DNA of 64,000 nt from an uncultured Brachybacterium sp. (lineage in GTDB: Bacteria; Actinomycetota; Actinomycetes; Actinomycetales; Dermabacteraceae). Each line of letters opens with the position of its first letter. The stretch's first letter is position 1. The DNA lies in NCBI RefSeq assembly GCF_947500705.1, contig NZ_CANMSY010000002.1, positions 613,708-677,707 on the forward strand, read 5' to 3'. Made by a program: the position numbers and the translations under genes. Positions 17,716 through 26,189 of this stretch are shown here, one piece after another. The notes below the pieces were generated by a model that was not told the origin of the DNA, ran no database searches, and saw only the letters and a list, made by a program, of their open reading frames with translations.

Positions 17716-18471
17716 TCAGGCCCCACCGCCGGTGAGCCAGCTGAGCGCCGGGCCGATCGTGTTGAGCAGGATGATCACGCCGATGATGCCGACGACCCAG
17801 GAGAAGGCGCTGGTCGCATTCTTCACCGCCCAGTCGTGGGCGCGGTCCAGGAAGGCATCGGCCCGATCTCCGAGCGCGGCGCGGATGCCGCACAGCACCA
17901 CGCCCGGCACGATCATCACCGCGCAGTAGGCCACCAGGATGAGGCCGCCGCCGGCGAGCCCCACACCGCTCTCGGCGATGATCCCCATCGCCGCGAGGTA
18001 GGGGATCATCGAAGCCGCTTCCATCAGCCCGGCGGTGAGGGCGAGGCCGATCAGCAGTCCGGGGCGGCCGGAGGCGCGGCGCGCCCGCTGGGTCCACTTC
18101 CGGGCGGAGGCCTCGGGGTCACCGCCGCGCTTGGCGACCGCCTTGGGATCGATGCGGAAGGAGTAGACCACCAGCAGCGCCCCGATCAGGGCGAGCACCA
18201 CCAGCACCGGCGGCGAGGCCAGCAGATGCCCGAAGGACTCGATCAGCGGCAACAGCCCGGCCAGCAGCGCGATGCCCAGCACCAGGTAGAACACCCCGAT
18301 CACCACCAGGAACAGCAGGGTGCGGCCGGCGACGCGGCGTGCCCCGCCCTCCCCCACCACCAGCAGGATCACCGGGATCACGAGCGTGCCCATCGAGGTC
18401 GAGTCCACCAGGGCGAGCACCAGCAGGCCCAGCGGGCCCGCGACATCCATCAGTGAGTCCATGGGTTCCAT
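17716..18471 (-). CDS. GAP-family (Sap-like) membrane protein
   Basis: A 251-residue integral membrane protein with about six hydrophobic segments and a charged central loop (residues about 103-125). The pattern is that of the GAP/Sap family, which includes mycobacterial lipid-addressing proteins and relates to LysE-type exporters. PVILLVVGEGGARR and MIPYLAAMG are family-like. The start is uncertain: ATG at 18471 or 18462; a good GGGAGGAGG lies about 20 bases upstream of the first. It is divergent from the sensor kinase gene, whose start is 95 bases away. Confidence 0.65.
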   Translation of the reverse strand: MEPMDSLMDVAGPLGLLVLALVDSTSMGTLVIPVILLVVGEGGARRVAGRTLLFLVVIGVFYLVLGIALLAGLLPLIESFGHLLASPPVLVVLALIGALLVVYSFRIDPKAVAKRGGDPEASARKWTQRARRASGRPGLLIGLALTAGLMEAASMIPYLAAMGIIAESGVGLAGGGLILVAYCAVMIVPGVVLCGIRAALGDRADAFLDRAHDWAVKNATSAFSWVVGIIGVIILLNTIGPALSWLTGGGA

Positions 18472-18553
18472 GGTGGCGCGGGCAGCCCGGCACGATCCTC
18501 CTCCCTTGGGAGGAAGTGCGTCGGGCACGCACGAGCTGCGGAGCACGGCCACG

Positions 18554-18559
18554 TAGCCT
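18554..18559 (+). promoter_or_regulatory. -10 element for leaderless sensor-kinase transcript
   Basis: TAGCCT is followed by six bases and the ATG at 18566, with no Shine-Dalgarno sequence. The same spacing is seen at four other starts in this window. No clear -35 is visible. Confidence 0.45.
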
Positions 18560-18565
18560 CGCACC

Positions 18566-19924
18566 ATGACCAGTGCCCCGGCCCCGCTCAGCAGCTCGCC
18601 CTCGCGCGCGGCCCCGCTGCTGTTCGCGACGGAGCCCCACGGGGCCGAGAGCCTCGGGCAGCCGCCGATCGGGGTGCGGGACGTGCTGGTCGTCGCGGTC
18701 TACGCGGTGATCGCCCTGCTGCTGGCGGCCTCCGGCACGGAGAACTCCGGGTTCCTGATGCAGGAGCGGGCCTGGCCCATGGAGGTCTCGGCGGCACTGA
18801 TGCTGGTGGCCTGCGGGAGTCTGCTCTGGCGCCGCCGGCGACCGATGGTGACGCTCGTCGTCGCCGGGCCCCTGAGCGTCGCGGAGATCCTGATGGGCGG
18901 GCAGATCTCCGCGTACTTCCTGCTGTTCGAGGCGCTGTTCGACCCGGTCATGCACGGCAGCCGCCCGCTCGCGGTGCGGACCACCTGGGCCGCGATCGTG
19001 CTCGGGGCGGCCGGGATGCTGGGCGTCCTCTTCTCCGGCCTACCCGGCGAGGCGGTGTTCATGCTCGCGGTGCTCATCGTCCTCATGGTGACCACCCCGC
19101 TGCTGTGGGCCTGGGAGGTGCGTCATCATCGCGACGCCCGGCGGACCGCCGAGCAGCTCGCGGGTCTCGAGCACGAGCTCGCCGCCACCCGCGCCGCCCA
19201 TGCGGTGGAGACCGAGCGACGCACCATCGCGCACGACCTGCACGATGTGATCGCCGGGCACCTCAGCGCCGTCTCCCTGCACACCAACCTCGCCTCCTCC
19301 CTCGAGGACCCGGCCGCCCGCGATCGCTCCCTGGCCACCGCCCGGGACTCCGCCCATGCCGCGCTCCGGGACCTGCGCTCGATGATCGGGATGCTCTCCA
19401 CCACCGAAGCCGGGGCCCAGCCCGAGGTCACCCTGGACTGGCCCTCGCTCACCGCCCGCCTCCACGGCCGCGACCCGGAGGCGCAGGTCAGCATCGATCC
19501 CGCAGTCGAGAGCCCGACCCTGGTCGACCCCGCGGTGCAGGCCGCGCTGCTGCGGATCGGCGCCGAGGCCGTCACCAATGCGGTGCGCCACGGGGAAGCT
19601 CCGATCACGCTGGACGTCCGGGTGGAGGCCGCGGCCGTGGTGCTCGAGCTGCGCAACCGCCGGTCGGAGGCGTCGATGCCGGGCACCGGCGTGGGCCGTG
19701 GCGCGCTCTGCCATCGAGCTGCCGCCGTGGGTGGCAGTGCGAGCTCGGAACCTGTCACCGCCGGAGGGCCGGGAACGGACTCCGCCTCCTGGCGGGTGCT
19801 CGCGCGGCTGCCGGCGCGGGCCGCGGTCCCCGCCGCAGCGCCACTCGGCGAGCAATCACCCGACGCTGACGAGACCTCTTCCCGCACCACCCCCGATACC
19901 GTCTCCGAGGAGCCCCGCCCGTGA
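18566..19924 (+). CDS. Two-component sensor histidine kinase (HisKA_3)
   Basis: A 452-residue membrane sensor kinase of the NarX/DesK-like group. Five to six hydrophobic segments occupy residues about 35-185. The dimerisation/phosphoacceptor helix TIAHDLHDVIAGHLSAVS holds the likely phosphorylated His near residue 222. The ATPase N-box is EAVTNAVRHG near 335, and the G-box is GTGVGRGAL near 375, less canonical than the usual GxGLxGM. A Pro/Thr-rich tail follows. It overlaps the response regulator by four bases (GTGA). The signal is unknown. Confidence 0.87.
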   Translation: MTSAPAPLSSSPSRAAPLLFATEPHGAESLGQPPIGVRDVLVVAVYAVIALLLAASGTENSGFLMQERAWPMEVSAALMLVACGSLLWRRRRPMVTLVVAGPLSVAEILMGGQISAYFLLFEALFDPVMHGSRPLAVRTTWAAIVLGAAGMLGVLFSGLPGEAVFMLAVLIVLMVTTPLLWAWEVRHHRDARRTAEQLAGLEHELAATRAAHAVETERRTIAHDLHDVIAGHLSAVSLHTNLASSLEDPAARDRSLATARDSAHAALRDLRSMIGMLSTTEAGAQPEVTLDWPSLTARLHGRDPEAQVSIDPAVESPTLVDPAVQAALLRIGAEAVTNAVRHGEAPITLDVRVEAAAVVLELRNRRSEASMPGTGVGRGALCHRAAAVGGSASSEPVTAGGPGTDSASWRVLARLPARAAVPAAAPLGEQSPDADETSSRTTPDTVSEEPRP

Positions 19925-20682
19925 CCACCCCGACCGCTCCCGACACGAGCACCCCACCGGCCCCGATCCGGGTGCTGGTCGCCGATGACCACCCCGCTGT
20001 GCGCTCGGGGCTGGTGGCGCTGCTGGACTCCGCTGCGGACATCACCGTGGTCGCCGAGGCGGCCGACGGGGAGGCTGCGGTGGTCGCGGCCCGTGAGCAC
20101 CGCCCGGACGTGGTGCTCACCGACGTGCGGATGCCGGGCGCGACCGGTATCGAGATCACCCCGTGCCTGCGGGAGACCGGTGCGAACGTGCTGGTGATCT
20201 CCGGCTTCGACCTTGATGACTATGTGCTCGGCGCGCTCGCGGCCGGGGCCGACGGGTACCTCGTGAAGACCGAGGACCCGCAGCGGATCCTCGCCGCGGT
20301 GCGGGACGTGCACCGCGGTGATGCGGTGCTCTCTGCCGCCGCGACCCGGGCCGTGGTCGGGGCGCTGCGCGGGCGCGGGGTGGAAGCCGCGAGGGCGGGA
20401 GTGGGAGAGGGAGCAGGAGTCGTTCCCGCGGGAACGTCCGAGGCATCGCTGGGGTACGCCCCGGGCCGCACCGCAGGCTCCGTCGGCCCCACCCCGAGCT
20501 TCACCGGCCGCGAGGAGGACGTGCTCACGCTGGTCGCCCAGGGGCTCACCAACCAGCAGATCGCGAGCACGCTGTTCGTCGAGATCACCACCGTCAAGTC
20601 GCACCTCTCCCATGCCCTGACGAAGCTGCAGCTGGACTCTCGCGTCCAGGCCGCGCTGTGGTGGCAGCAGCACCGAGGCTGA
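19921..20682 (+). CDS. NarL/LuxR-family response regulator
   Basis: A 253-residue response regulator. The receiver domain (residues about 16-135) has the acidic pair DD at 22-23, phosphoacceptor Asp68 in LTDVRMPG, and the switch Lys in YLVKTED. The LuxR-type DNA-binding domain is C-terminal (FTGREEDVLTLVAQGLTNQQIA onward). The linker between them, rich in Gly and Ala (about 145-185), is unusually long for the family. The GTG start overlaps the kinase stop, so the pair is translationally coupled. Targets may include the downstream DHA2 exporter, but this is only context. Confidence 0.88.
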   Translation: MTTPTAPDTSTPPAPIRVLVADDHPAVRSGLVALLDSAADITVVAEAADGEAAVVAAREHRPDVVLTDVRMPGATGIEITPCLRETGANVLVISGFDLDDYVLGALAAGADGYLVKTEDPQRILAAVRDVHRGDAVLSAAATRAVVGALRGRGVEAARAGVGEGAGVVPAGTSEASLGYAPGRTAGSVGPTPSFTGREEDVLTLVAQGLTNQQIASTLFVEITTVKSHLSHALTKLQLDSRVQAALWWQQHRG

Positions 20683-20930
20683 ACTCGCCCGCCAGCCCCC
20701 CACAGCCCACCACTCCGCGACGTTGACGCGGCAGGGCCCAGGGCGCGTCATATATCACCGTGACGAGAAGGGCGTCGGCGTGGAAGGATCTCACTGGTCG
20801 CGGATGGTGTTCCGTCGGCCGTACCGAAGGGTGACCTGACTGCTCCGCCCCCGCGCCCCCGCTCGGGTGCGTGCGGACGTGCGGGTTCCGGCCCTTCGGC
20901 CCCTCGATGAAGAAAGCTTCTCCTGCTCTC

Positions 20931-22502
20931 ATGACCACGCAGACCCCCACCCCCACCGGAGAGTTCCCCGCGGTCCAGTCCCCCGGCATCGTCGCGGGAG
21001 GCTCCTGCGCCGCCGAGGCCGAGTTCGCCACGCGCGACGGCGCCGACGACCCCCGCACCTCCGTGGTCGACGGACACGCGCCCAAGGATGTCAAGGTCGC
21101 GCCGAGCATCGCGGTCTTGGTGGTCTCCGCCTTCGTGATGATCCTCAACGAGACCCTGCTGTCGGTGGCGCTGCCCACCCTGATGGAGGACCTCTCGATC
21201 ACCGCAGTCACCGCGCAGTGGCTCTCCACCGGGTTCATGCTCACGATGGCCGTGGTCATCCCGACCACCGGCTTCCTCATGAAGCGTCTGTCGGTGCGGC
21301 ACGTGTTCCTGGTCGCGATGCTGCTGTTCCTGGCGGGCACCGCGATCGCGATGCTCGCCCCCACCTTCCCGGTGCTGCTGGGCGGCCGCGTGATCCAGGC
21401 CGCGGGCACCGCGATGGTGCTGCCGCTGCTGATGACCACCATCCTGGCGCTGGTGCCGATCACGTCACGAGGCCTGGTGATGGGCCTGGTGGGTGTGGTC
21501 ATCTCCGCAGCGCCCGCGCTCGGTCCCTCCACCTCCGGGTTCATCCTCGAGCACGGCACCTGGCATCACCTGTTCCTGCTGATGCTGCCGATCATCGTGA
21601 TCGCCCTGGTCATCGGGCTGCTCTTCATGCGCAACTACACCGAGCCGGAGAAGGTGCGCCTCGACGTGCTCTCGGTGATCCTCTCGGCGATCGGCTTCGG
21701 CGGCCTGATCTACGCGCTGGCCTCGATCAGCCAGATCGTCTCGGGCACCAGCCGTCTGGTCCCGCTGCTGGCGGCCGGGATCGGCGTGCTCGCCCTGACG
21801 GTGTTCACCCTCCGCCAGCTGCGGATGCTCTCCCGCGGCGACGAACCGCTGCTGGACCTGCGCCCGCTGAAGGTGCGCACCTTCACCGTCTCGGTGATCG
21901 TGATCCTGATCGGCTTCGCGACGATGCTCGGCACCGTGGTGGCGCTCCCGCTGTACATGACCGGCGCGCTCGAGATGACCACGCTGGAGATCGGCCTGAC
22001 CATGCTGCCCGGTGCGGCGGCTTCGGGCCTGCTCGGCCCGCTCATCGGCGCCCTGTACGACCGGGTCGGTCCGCGACCGATCGTGGTGCCGGGCATGGCG
22101 CTGATGGCCCTGGTGAGCTGGCTGGAGGTGTTCCTGCTCGATGGGGACGCCACCCAGGGCCTGATCATCGCGCTGAACGTCCCGCTGGGCATCGGCATGG
22201 CGATGGTGATGACCCCGCTGCTGACGCTGTCGCTCGGGTCTCTGCCGCGCTCGCTGTACGGCCACGGCTCGGCGATCCTCAACACCCTCCAGCAGCTCGC
22301 CGGAGCGCTCGGCACCGCGGTGTTCATCGCGCTGCTGACCCTCGGTGCGGCCGTCGCCGCAGGGTCCGGTGTCTCGGCGCAGGCCGCTCAGGCCAGCGGC
22401 GTCTCCTGGTCGTTCGTCTTCGGCGGCGTGATCACCACCGTCGCGACCGTGCTGGCGTTCACGCTGAAGGCGACCACCGCCCAGGACGAGCTCTCCGCCT
22501 GA
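20931..22502 (+). CDS. DHA2-type MFS multidrug exporter
   Basis: A 523-residue, about 14-segment proton-driven exporter of the EmrB/QacA group. Family features: LNETLLSVALPTLMEDLSI in helix 1 (motif D1 equivalent), TGFLMKRLSVRHVF (motif A region) and ALGPSTSGFILE in helix 5 (motif C). A soluble N-terminal stretch of about 55 residues precedes helix 1. The frame is open from a GTG at 20871; ATGs at 20907 and 20931 are the candidates, neither with a strong ribosome-binding site, and I chose the latter. Drug substrates are unknown. A small kinase gene follows after four bases. Confidence 0.82.
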   Translation: MTTQTPTPTGEFPAVQSPGIVAGGSCAAEAEFATRDGADDPRTSVVDGHAPKDVKVAPSIAVLVVSAFVMILNETLLSVALPTLMEDLSITAVTAQWLSTGFMLTMAVVIPTTGFLMKRLSVRHVFLVAMLLFLAGTAIAMLAPTFPVLLGGRVIQAAGTAMVLPLLMTTILALVPITSRGLVMGLVGVVISAAPALGPSTSGFILEHGTWHHLFLLMLPIIVIALVIGLLFMRNYTEPEKVRLDVLSVILSAIGFGGLIYALASISQIVSGTSRLVPLLAAGIGVLALTVFTLRQLRMLSRGDEPLLDLRPLKVRTFTVSVIVILIGFATMLGTVVALPLYMTGALEMTTLEIGLTMLPGAAASGLLGPLIGALYDRVGPRPIVVPGMALMALVSWLEVFLLDGDATQGLIIALNVPLGIGMAMVMTPLLTLSLGSLPRSLYGHGSAILNTLQQLAGALGTAVFIALLTLGAAVAAGSGVSAQAAQASGVSWSFVFGGVITTVATVLAFTLKATTAQDELSA

Positions 22503-22506
22503 CGCG

Positions 22507-22974
22507 ATGAGCAGGGTGATCTTCATGTGCGGGCCGGCGGGCTCAGGCAAGTCGACCGTCGCGCGCGGCTTCGAGGCCGGCGGGATGGTGCGGCTGTCCG
22601 TGGACACCGTGGCGTGGTCGCGGGGGTATCGCACGATGCCGCTGCCGGACGAGGTGCAGGCGGAGATCGTCGACGAGCTGCAGCAGCGGCTGGTGGCCTG
22701 CGTCGCGGCGGGGCAGGACGTGGTGCTGGACCTGTCGTTCTGGTCGCGGGCGATGAGGGATCGGTGGCGGGAGCTGCTCGCCCCGTCGGGCGTCATCCCG
22801 GAGATCGTGCGGGTGGTCGTATCCCGGGAGACGGCGCTCGCCCGGGTCGCGGCGCGGGCCGTGGGCCACAGCGACGATTTCCGCCTGCCGCGCGAGATCG
22901 CGGAGATCTACTACGACCACTTCGAGCCGCCGACGGACGATGAGGGCCCCCTCACCGTGGTCCGTGCGGACTGA
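22507..22974 (+). CDS. AAA/P-loop kinase of the zeta-toxin-like ATPase group
   Basis: A 155-residue single-domain P-loop protein with Walker A GPAGSGKST at residues 9-17. VDTVAWSRGY may form the substrate region, and VVLDLSFWSRAMRDRWR resembles the LID/acceptor segment of predicted kinases such as those acting on nucleotides or antibiotics. No antitoxin partner adjoins it, so a zeta-toxin role is unlikely. It starts four bases after the exporter stop and is probably on the same transcript. Substrate unknown. Confidence 0.7.
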   Translation: MSRVIFMCGPAGSGKSTVARGFEAGGMVRLSVDTVAWSRGYRTMPLPDEVQAEIVDELQQRLVACVAAGQDVVLDLSFWSRAMRDRWRELLAPSGVIPEIVRVVVSRETALARVAARAVGHSDDFRLPREIAEIYYDHFEPPTDDEGPLTVVRAD

Positions 22975-22999
22975 CACAGAGGACCGATGACGGTGCGCG

Positions 23000-23992
23000 T
23001 CAGAGCAGCGCCGCGAACCGCTCCAGGGCGGCCGGGCCCACCACGTCCTCCTCCCCCAGCGGCACCTCCTGGAGCGGCACGTGGGGCAGGGCGGCACGGA
23101 GGGTCGCCAGGTGCTCCTCCTCCAGCGCCCGGCGCCTCTCGAGGAACTCCCCGCGGCCGGCCGGGGAGCGCTTGTTGACGATCAGGGCGCCGATGTCGAC
23201 GCCGGTGCGGGTGAGCTCCTCGTGCAACTCGATGGTCTCCAGCACGGGCAGGCGTTCAGCGGCCAGCACGATCGCGAAGGACGAGAGCTCGGCGTCCACG
23301 AGCACCTCGCGGAGCCCGGCGAGGCGGTCGCGGCGGCGCAGCAGGATGGAGCGGATCTCGTCGTCCCGCTCCTCGATCGGGTCGCGTGGGGCGGTGCTGC
23401 CCAGGAGCGTCTTTCCGCGGTCGCCGTCCAGCCCGCGCATCGCGGCGCCGAGCTTCGCGGACTTGTCTCGGCGCTTCAGCAGCCCATCGGTCCAGGCGGT
23501 CATCACCTCCGGCAGGGCCATCAGCCGCGCGGTGTGCCCGGAGGGGGCGGTGTCGAAGACGACCAGGTCATACTCCCGGAGCCCGGTCTCCACGAGCTCC
23601 GTCATCCGCTCCAGCACCGCGGCCTCGTGCGTGCCCGGGGAGCGGCGCGAGAGGTCCATGTGCTTGTCGACCTCGCCGGCGAGATTCTCGGGCATGAGGC
23701 GCTTCAGGGTGTGGGCGACGTCCTTCAGATGACGGTCGGTGGTGGCGTCGGGGTCGATCTCCAGGCCCATCAAGAGCCCGCCTGCGCCGTCGCCGAGCGG
23801 GGTGGCGCGGTCGCCGATCTTCTGGCCCCAGAGGTGGCCGAGGTTGTGGGCGGGGTCGGTGGAGACCACGAGCGCGCGTCGGCCCCCGCGGGCGGCGGCG
23901 AGAGCCACGGCGGAGGCGACGGTGGTCTTGCCGACGCCGCCCTTCCCGCCCAGGAACAGCACGCGGCGCTCGGCGGCGAGGGTCAGCAGCAT
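23000..23992 (-). CDS. ArsA/Get3-family ATPase
   Basis: A 330-residue single-domain ArsA-like ATPase with deviant Walker A GGKGGVGKTT at residues 15-24, STDPAHNLGHLWG (switch I-like), and DTAPSGHTARL (switch II). It contains no cysteine at all, so it cannot bind arsenite as ArsA does, and there is no ArsB pump or ArsR nearby. It overlaps by ten bases with a small gene ending in Cys-Cys, which itself overlaps cstA. The three are therefore one translationally coupled unit. A role in handling a membrane protein or tail-binding partner, as for Get3, is more plausible than arsenic resistance. Confidence 0.85.
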   Translation of the reverse strand: MLLTLAAERRVLFLGGKGGVGKTTVASAVALAAARGGRRALVVSTDPAHNLGHLWGQKIGDRATPLGDGAGGLLMGLEIDPDATTDRHLKDVAHTLKRLMPENLAGEVDKHMDLSRRSPGTHEAAVLERMTELVETGLREYDLVVFDTAPSGHTARLMALPEVMTAWTDGLLKRRDKSAKLGAAMRGLDGDRGKTLLGSTAPRDPIEERDDEIRSILLRRRDRLAGLREVLVDAELSSFAIVLAAERLPVLETIELHEELTRTGVDIGALIVNKRSPAGRGEFLERRRALEEEHLATLRAALPHVPLQEVPLGEEDVVGPAALERFAALL

Positions 23993-24327
23993 CGGTAGTT
24001 CTCCAGCGGTGAGCGCTCCATGCCCATGCGGCGATGCCAGTCATGGAAGCTGTCGTAGAGCACGGGCAGCAGCTCGGCGGTGTAGTACGCGGCGGGATTC
24101 GGGACGCCCAGCATCTCGCTCATCACGAGCATCCGGAACAGGTCGTCCTCGTCGCGCCTCGCGCGGGCGAAGGTGCGCCGGTAGGGGGCGACGTAGAACT
24201 CGTGGAGGCCGTCGCTGAAGGCGCGCCAGCGCTGGGCGAGCCGGACACGGGTGCGTGCGGGAGCCACCCCGCCGGCGGGCCTGTCCGGGGACCCGCCGAC
24301 GGGAGTGCGTGGGGAGGTCGGAGTCAC
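23983..24327 (-). CDS. Cory-CC-star type protein with C-terminal Cys-Cys
   Basis: A 114-residue protein ending in NYRCC. I recognise it as the actinobacterial cory-CC-star type. The core holds WRAFSDGLHEFYVAPYRRTF and a Tyr/Asp-rich C-terminal half. Start taken as the GTG that overlaps the cstA stop by four bases; its stop lies ten bases inside the ArsA-type gene. E. coli CstA partners YbdD and YjiX, as I recall, also end in RCC and sit directly after their CstA transporter gene, so this protein may be the functional counterpart here. The first 30 residues are Pro/Gly-rich and probably flexible. Confidence 0.75.
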   Translation of the reverse strand: MTPTSPRTPVGGSPDRPAGGVAPARTRVRLAQRWRAFSDGLHEFYVAPYRRTFARARRDEDDLFRMLVMSEMLGVPNPAAYYTAELLPVLYDSFHDWHRRMGMERSPLENYRCC

Positions 24328-26042
24328 TCGCGGGCGCCGCCGTCGGCCGAGACGGCGTTCCGTTCGTCCTCGTCGTCCACATCGGGTTCGGGCTCCGCCC
24401 CGTGAGCGCGCTTCAGGGCGATCGCGGATTCGACGATCACCCACACGGCGGCGACCACGATGATCACGTCCATGATCAGCAGCAGCCAGTTGCCCTCGCG
24501 ATAGAAGGTGCCCAGCTGGATGATCGCGGCGTACACGCTGACGAACAGGACGAACAGCAGCGGGATCATGATCGGCAGCACCGGGCGACGCTTGCGCATC
24601 AGCATCACTGCGAGGATCGCGAGGGTCAGCCCGGCGAGGATCTGGTTGGTGGTGCCGAACAGCGGCCAGATGATCATGCCGCCGGCCCCGTCGGCCCCTG
24701 CGCTGAAGGCCAGGCCCAGGCACACGGCCAGCACGATCAGGGTCGCCACCAGCGTCCCCAGCTTCACGCCGACGATCTGCCCGATCTCCTGGACCACGAA
24801 GCGCTGCAGGCGCACCCCGGTGTCCATCGTGGTGGCGGCGAAGAGCACCGCCATGGTGGCCAGGATCGTCGCCGAGAGCGAGGTGGGGATGCCGAGGCCC
24901 TGATTGAGGATCGAACCGCCACCCGTCACGAAGGCGGCGACGCCGCCCTCGTTGAACGCGGAGTACACGGCTTCCCAGTCCGCGAGGGTGCGGAACCCGG
25001 CGGTGGTGGCGATGATCGCGCCGAGGGCCAGCAGGCCCTCTCCGACCGCGCCGAAGTAGCCCACGAAGCGGGCGTCGGTCTCCTTGTCCAGCTGCTTCGA
25101 GGAGGTGCCGGAGGAAACCACGCCGTGGAAACCGGAGACGGCGCCGCAGGCGATGGTCACGAACAGCAGCGGCATGATGCCGGGGGTGCCGTCGGGGACG
25201 TTCGCGTTGAGCGCGGGGGCGACCACCTCGGGGCGGAAGATCAGCACCGCGCCGTAGAGCAGGCCCAGTCCGATGAACAGCTGCAGGCCGTTGATGTAGT
25301 CGCGCGGCTGCAGCAGCACCCACACCGGCAGCACCGAAGCGATCGCGGCGTAGACGAACAGCACCACGATCCAGAACGCCCCGGCGGACAGGCCCAGCAC
25401 GGTCTCCGGCAGCACCACCGGGAAACGGTCGCCCAGCAGGATCAAGCCGTACAGGGCGACCACGCCGATCACGGAGATGACCGGCAGGCTCCACTTCAGG
25501 CGGTAGATCGCCTGACCGATCAGCACGGCCACCACGAGCGCGCCCCAGGTGGGGAGCACGGCCGTCGGGGTGGAGACCAGCAGACCGGAGATGACCACCG
25601 CGAAGGCCGCGTTGACCATGAGCAGCAGCAGGAAGATGACCACCAGGAACAGGCGGCTGCCGCGCTTGCCGATGTAGCGCGCCGACAGGGTGCCGATCGA
25701 CTGGCCGCGGTTGCGGACCGAGGCCCACAGGGCACCGAGGTCGTGCATGCCGGCGAAGAAGACGGTGCCGAGGGTGACCCACAGGAAGGCGGGCGCCCAG
25801 CCCCAGATCACGGCGACGGCGGGGCCGACGATGGGCGCGGCGCCGGCGACCGAGGTGAAGTGGTGTCCCCACAGGATGAACTTGTTGGTGGGGACGAAGT
25901 CGACGCCGTCCTGCAGCTCATGGGCAGGGGTGCGGAAGGAGGCGCTGAGCTTGTAGACGCGCCTACCGAGGAATCGGGAGTAGAGCAGATAGCCGGCGAT
26001 CATCATGGCGATGCCGACCACTGCGAGGATCAGGGAGTTCAT
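24324..26042 (-). CDS. cstA: CstA-family carbon starvation / pyruvate-peptide transporter
   Basis: A 572-residue membrane protein with many hydrophobic segments, of the CstA family (peptide uptake or pyruvate uptake in enteric bacteria). Landmarks: HHFTSVAGAAPIVGPAVAVIWGW near residues 47-68, and GYFGAVGEGLLALGAII in the middle. The start is the ATG of MNSLILAV, with GGAGAG upstream. The C-terminal cytoplasmic tail is acidic. It is the first gene of a coupled trio with the Cys-Cys protein and the ArsA-like ATPase, which differs from the usual cstA-ybdD pair. Confidence 0.9.
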   Translation of the reverse strand: MNSLILAVVGIAMMIAGYLLYSRFLGRRVYKLSASFRTPAHELQDGVDFVPTNKFILWGHHFTSVAGAAPIVGPAVAVIWGWAPAFLWVTLGTVFFAGMHDLGALWASVRNRGQSIGTLSARYIGKRGSRLFLVVIFLLLLMVNAAFAVVISGLLVSTPTAVLPTWGALVVAVLIGQAIYRLKWSLPVISVIGVVALYGLILLGDRFPVVLPETVLGLSAGAFWIVVLFVYAAIASVLPVWVLLQPRDYINGLQLFIGLGLLYGAVLIFRPEVVAPALNANVPDGTPGIMPLLFVTIACGAVSGFHGVVSSGTSSKQLDKETDARFVGYFGAVGEGLLALGAIIATTAGFRTLADWEAVYSAFNEGGVAAFVTGGGSILNQGLGIPTSLSATILATMAVLFAATTMDTGVRLQRFVVQEIGQIVGVKLGTLVATLIVLAVCLGLAFSAGADGAGGMIIWPLFGTTNQILAGLTLAILAVMLMRKRRPVLPIMIPLLFVLFVSVYAAIIQLGTFYREGNWLLLIMDVIIVVAAVWVIVESAIALKRAHGAEPEPDVDDEDERNAVSADGGARE

Positions 26043-26189
26043 GGGGGCTCTCCTGTCGAGGGGCGGGGAAGGGACCACGGCGACAGGGGCGCAAGGGCGG
26101 CTGACGGGCGGAGCCGCCGGTCACCGGTCACGTCGTCATCGCACGCGATGGGACTCACGGTAACCGACCGGCGGGCTGCTGTGGTCGCG

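Noticed and set aside
20723-20756. Promoter with TTGACG and TATATC before the DHA2 exporter
   Set aside because: Spacer is 22 bases, too long for a normal promoter; not listed as a feature.
22507-22974. Zeta-type toxin
   Set aside because: No epsilon-like antitoxin next to it, and it follows an exporter gene; a metabolic kinase is more likely.
23000-23992. Arsenic-resistance ATPase
   Set aside because: The protein lacks every cysteine and no arsB, arsR or arsC adjoins.
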